Origin: Thiomicrorhabdus indica
GTDB taxonomy: Bacteria > Pseudomonadota > Gammaproteobacteria > Thiomicrospirales > Thiomicrospiraceae
DNA: 64,000 nt
Reading direction: 5' to 3'
Assembly: GCF_004293625.1 (NCBI RefSeq)
Contig: NZ_CP033040.1
Coordinates: 1 to 64,000, forward strand
Shown: piece after piece, positions 60,469 to 64,000 of the stretch
Position numbering within the stretch: position 1 is the first letter of the stretch
Layout: each line of letters opens with the position of its first letter
The notes under the pieces: model-generated
What the model saw: the letters and a program-made list of their open reading frames with translations, nothing else
Told to the model about the DNA's origin: nothing
Databases searched by the model: none
Made by a program: the position numbers and the translations under genes

Positions 60469-61008
60469 TTTTGGGAATACATAATCCCGAGTTCTAGCGT
60501 CTTGACACTCTGGTCTTATCGATTTTGAACTTTGATTCGTTTTAATTGAAACGGTTCTAGGAGGCGGTTGATTATTAGAGACAACTTTTTTCAATCGATC
60601 TAAATAGGTAATTAATTCATCTAATTCTTTTTCTTTTTGAATCACAGATTCTAATTTTGGCTTCAATCCTTTCCACTCATCCAAAACTTTTTTGGATTGC
60701 AAATCTTGACCTAAATTATTTATTTGCCAATCATTTACGGTATCTTTTGCCGTTTCAAACAAGTCTACAGTTTGACTTTTAGGCCAATATTCCCTTGTCT
60801 CAGCTTTTTGTTTACGGATAAAAAAGAACTCTGATGGAGAATAAGGTTGTAACTCTGATTCATCTTTAATTTCGAAAAAACGGCTAGGACTGTCCATTGG
60901 CTGCTGATAAATTTCTTCTGCTTGAATTCCAACCACCGTTATCTGAGACCAGACAGAGTAAGAAATTAAAGAAAGTGGTATGAATATTAAAACCGACAGT
61001 TTTTTCAT
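60460..61008 (-). CDS. Secreted hypothetical protein of the pilus operon
   Basis: 182 residues from ATG 61008 (AGGT 10 bases upstream; an in-frame TTG lies three codons earlier). Signal peptide LSVLIFIPLSLISYSVWSQ. The mature part is highly charged, with a predicted helical coiled coil at about 100-145 (LKPKLESVIQKEKELDELITYLDRLKK). A basic Ser/Pro tail contains two cysteines (PECQ and PKCD) that could form a disulfide. No family was recognised. It precedes the pilin by 119 bases on the same strand and could be a periplasmic assembly or anchoring factor. Confidence 0.65.
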   Translation of the reverse strand: MKKLSVLIFIPLSLISYSVWSQITVVGIQAEEIYQQPMDSPSRFFEIKDESELQPYSPSEFFFIRKQKAETREYWPKSQTVDLFETAKDTVNDWQINNLGQDLQSKKVLDEWKGLKPKLESVIQKEKELDELITYLDRLKKVVSNNQPPPRTVSIKTNQSSKSIRPECQDARTRDYVFPKCD

Positions 61009-61086
61009 TTCTATCAAACCTAAATGTTCTAATTTAGTCTAATAAACAAAAAACATACCAATTCAACAGAAGTTAAGAAAGGTTTA

Positions 61087-61473
61087 TTAAGACGTCCATT
61101 TCTCGATTTTTCGGCGGTCGCGTTTGGTTGGCCTGCCAGCACCTTTTTCACGATAGCCAACCAATGCCATATCTGGCGAGGGTTTGCGCTGATTTAATAC
61201 TTCAGAATCGAGTTGATATAAGGCTTGTGCCATTTCAGCCGAACCGCGTTTGTCAGAAATCACCAAAACCGTCACTTCGACTTGACGATGCACTTGCGTA
61301 ATTTTCAGTTTATCGCCAACCATCAAGGTTTTGCTGGGCTTTGGTTTATGACCGTTGAGTTCGATTTTGCCACCTTTAATGGCATCCAACGCCACCCCAC
61401 GCGTCTTAAAAAACCTAGCCGCCCAAAGCCACTTATCGACTCTCAGCTTTGTTAATTCTGATTTTTCTCCCAA
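61087..61473 (-). CDS. hslR: Ribosome-associated heat shock protein Hsp15 (S4 domain)
   Basis: Hsp15 binds stalled 50S subunits carrying nascent peptidyl-tRNA and helps recycle them. 128 residues: an S4 RNA-binding domain, LRVDKWLWAARFFKTRGVALDAIKGGKIELNGHKPKPSK, and a basic C-terminal helix, GAGRPTKRDRRKIEKW. The length is normal (about 130). The start is probably TTG 61473, only 3 bases after the hemF stop, with AGGT close before it, so expression is likely coupled to hemF. Confidence 0.94.
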   Translation of the reverse strand: MGEKSELTKLRVDKWLWAARFFKTRGVALDAIKGGKIELNGHKPKPSKTLMVGDKLKITQVHRQVEVTVLVISDKRGSAEMAQALYQLDSEVLNQRKPSPDMALVGYREKGAGRPTKRDRRKIEKWTS

Positions 61474-61476
61474 AAC

Positions 61477-62493
<1,017 letters not shown>

Positions 62494-62610
62494 TCAAAAA
62501 TTGATTTAAGCTTGCGAAAATTTCGTATTATGACTGTTTTAAACGCATTTGCTAAATGTGCCGTTAACAATCTAAGGCGCAGTCATTGCTGGAATATTTA
62601 AGGAGCTGAT

Positions 62611-63366
62611 ATGCAAAAACTGGTTTTAATGAGTCTCATAACAACTTTGACTTTCAGCTCACACGCCTATGCCAACTGGTGGGAAAAAGGCTTAGAGGTG
62701 TTGAAAGAATCCACTACTCAAACTGACTCTTCATCACCTGTCGCTGCAAACAGCTCTGTTTTTGGAAATACCGATATCGAAAGTGCTTTCAGAGAAGCCT
62801 TATCGATTGGCTCTAAAACAGTCATTGATTCAATTGGTGTTGAAAACGGGTTTAACCTAAACCCAAAAATTCATATTCCTTTACCGAGTTCATTGAAAAC
62901 CATTCAATCTGGACTGACAAAATTTGGCATGGGTGCCTATGCAGATGAATTGGAACTAACCTTAAACCATGCAGCTGAAGAAGCTTTGCCCGAAACCAAA
63001 GCGATTTTTTTAGAAGCCATTAAGAGCATGAGCTTTGAAGATGTTCAACAGCTTTATAAAGGCTCTGATAATTCTGCGACAGAATATCTTAAAAAAACCA
63101 CCACTCCCGCATTGAAAGAAAAGATAGCACCCATTATCGACAACAAATTAAAGAGCGTAGGAGCCGTCAGTGCTTACGAAGCTCTAACCCAGAGTTATCG
63201 ACAACAATACCCTTTTTTACCAGACGTTAAAGCAAACTTACAATCGCATGTAATGGATAAAACACTTGAAGGAATGTTTTATTACTTGGGTCAAGAAGAA
63301 AGTAAAATACGTCAAGAACCTTTAAAGTACGGTAGCGACCTACTCAAAAAAGTCTTTTCAAAATAA
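62611..63366 (+). CDS. DUF4197 exported protein
   Basis: 251 residues with a signal peptide (MSLITTLTFSSHAYANW, cleavage after AYA). The mature protein is helical and matches DUF4197: FREALSIGSKTVIDSIGVENGFNLNPKIHIPLP, FGMGAYADELELTLNHAAEEALPETKAIFL, and CTTP-like ATEYLKKTTTPALKEKIAPII. The C-terminus is QSHVMDKTLEGMFYYLGQEESKIRQ, with the usual 'G-x-F-x-x-x-x-x-E-E-x-x-I-R' close. AAGGAG precedes the ATG. Periplasmic protein of unknown function. It lies 19 bases before the M48 lipoprotein gene, so they probably form one operon. Confidence 0.9.
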   Translation: MQKLVLMSLITTLTFSSHAYANWWEKGLEVLKESTTQTDSSSPVAANSSVFGNTDIESAFREALSIGSKTVIDSIGVENGFNLNPKIHIPLPSSLKTIQSGLTKFGMGAYADELELTLNHAAEEALPETKAIFLEAIKSMSFEDVQQLYKGSDNSATEYLKKTTTPALKEKIAPIIDNKLKSVGAVSAYEALTQSYRQQYPFLPDVKANLQSHVMDKTLEGMFYYLGQEESKIRQEPLKYGSDLLKKVFSK

Positions 63367-63385
63367 TAACTTAGGAATATTATTT

Positions 63386-64000
63386 ATGAAACGTTTGATT
63401 AAAATCACCCTGTTAAGCCTGAGTGTTTTGAGTTTAAATGCGTGTGTCAGCCAATCCACAAAAAGTGGCGATGTCGGGATTGAGCGCAAACAGCTGTTAT
63501 TGGTTTCAGAACAAGAAATGATGCAAGGGGGCGCTCAAGCGTATGCAGGCGTTTTAAATGAAGCCAAGCAAAATAAACAGCTGAACACCGATCCAGTATT
63601 AACCAAACGTGTTAGGGCAATTGCTGATCGATTAATTCCTCAAACAGCCATATTTCGGCCGGATGCACCCAAATGGAACTGGGAAGTGAATGTGTTGAAG
63701 TCTGATGAACTCAACGCTTGGTGTATGCCAGGCGGCAAGATTGCTTTTTACACCGGAATTATTGAAAAACTTCAACTCACCGATGCTGAAATTGCCGCAA
63801 TCATGGGCCATGAAATGGCGCATGCATTACGAGAACACTCGCGCGAACGCGCATCAAATCAAATGGTTCAAAACCTAGGTTTGGTAGCGCTCGGCGCACT
63901 TGCAGGAGTGGAAGAAAAGTATTTAGGAGCCGCAGCGCTTGCCATGCAAGTCACCTTAACACTTCCAAATAGTCGAACGCATGAAGTAGAAGCGGATCGA
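63386..64000 (+). CDS. M48-family metallopeptidase lipoprotein (truncated by window end)
   Basis: 205 codons are visible and the gene runs off the window. The start ATG has TAGGAAT upstream. A lipoprotein signal (LIKITLLSLSVLSLNAC, lipobox LNAC with Val at +2) suggests outer-membrane attachment in the periplasm. The zinc motif is HEMAH at residues 142-146, preceded by CMPGGKIAFYTGIIEKL, the M48 block seen in LoiP/YcaL/BepA-type proteases. The third ligand block EVEADR is reached at the very end. Likely a periplasmic quality-control protease. Residues before the domain match the family's N-terminal helix region. Confidence 0.92.
   Translation, partial: MKRLIKITLLSLSVLSLNACVSQSTKSGDVGIERKQLLLVSEQEMMQGGAQAYAGVLNEAKQNKQLNTDPVLTKRVRAIADRLIPQTAIFRPDAPKWNWEVNVLKSDELNAWCMPGGKIAFYTGIIEKLQLTDAEIAAIMGHEMAHALREHSRERASNQMVQNLGLVALGALAGVEEKYLGAAALAMQVTLTLPNSRTHEVEADR

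Overview
The window is about 64 kb of a moderately AT-rich gammaproteobacterial chromosome, starting at the replication-origin gene cluster (DnaA box, dnaA, dnaN, recF, gyrB). A PrkB-type phosphoribulokinase lies next to gyrB, so the organism fixes CO2 by the Calvin cycle. With the aerobic hemF, the Mrp Na+/H+ antiporter and the general gene content, this suggests a sulfur-oxidising chemolithoautotroph of the Thiomicrospira / Hydrogenovibrio / Thiomicrorhabdus group. That placement is inferred from gene content, not from a search. I see no rRNA, tRNA, CRISPR array, transposase or prophage, and no gene-free stretch longer than 300 bases.

Layout. 1-8.7 kb: dnaA-dnaN-(CDF metal transporter)-recF-gyrB and prk. 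8.7-12.7 kb: MetY, a LysE/RhtB exporter and a DUF389 membrane protein with a lipid-kinase-like N-terminus. 12.8-15.5 kb: UDP-glucose dehydrogenase diverging from a WcaJ-type sugar-phosphate transferase. 15.5-32.7 kb: a minus-strand surface-protein locus. It encodes a FecR-domain protein, an outer-membrane barrel, a 1554-residue acidic S-layer/RTX-like protein, a small DUF6447-like protein, a metzincin protease with calcium-binding repeats, a lipoprotein, a SapC-family protein and a complete type I secretion system. 32.8-40.2 kb: a glycan synthesis and export cluster (ABC ATPase and permease, GH99-RgpF fusion, methyltransferase, GT2, LpxL-like acyltransferase). 40.3-42.8 kb: a CHASE2 adenylate cyclase diverging from a CRP-type regulator. 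42.9-48.4 kb: rfbB-rfbD-rfbC-rfbA-glmS for dTDP-rhamnose and amino-sugar precursors. 48.6-54.8 kb: an mrpA(B)CDEFG operon. 54.8-61.0 kb: an unusual chaperone-usher-like operon with DUF4402 pilins and an outer-membrane protein ending in SPOR domains. 61.1-64 kb: hslR, hemF, a DUF4197 gene and a truncated M48 protease lipoprotein.

Three signals stand out. First, the 10-base palindrome ACCGGCCGGT occurs 21 times exactly, in genes and between them, where about 0.02 would be expected; it behaves like a highly iterated palindrome. Second, a perfect CRP operator (AAATGTGA-N6-TCACATTT) sits about 40.5 bp before the probable start site of the S-layer gene, and the window also carries a CRP-like protein with cAMP-pocket residues beside an adenylate cyclase. 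This predicts cAMP control of the surface layer. Third, REP-like CATTGCGAG / GAAGCAATC elements lie between genes and also inside rfbB and rfbD without breaking the frame, so they encode extra peptide loops.
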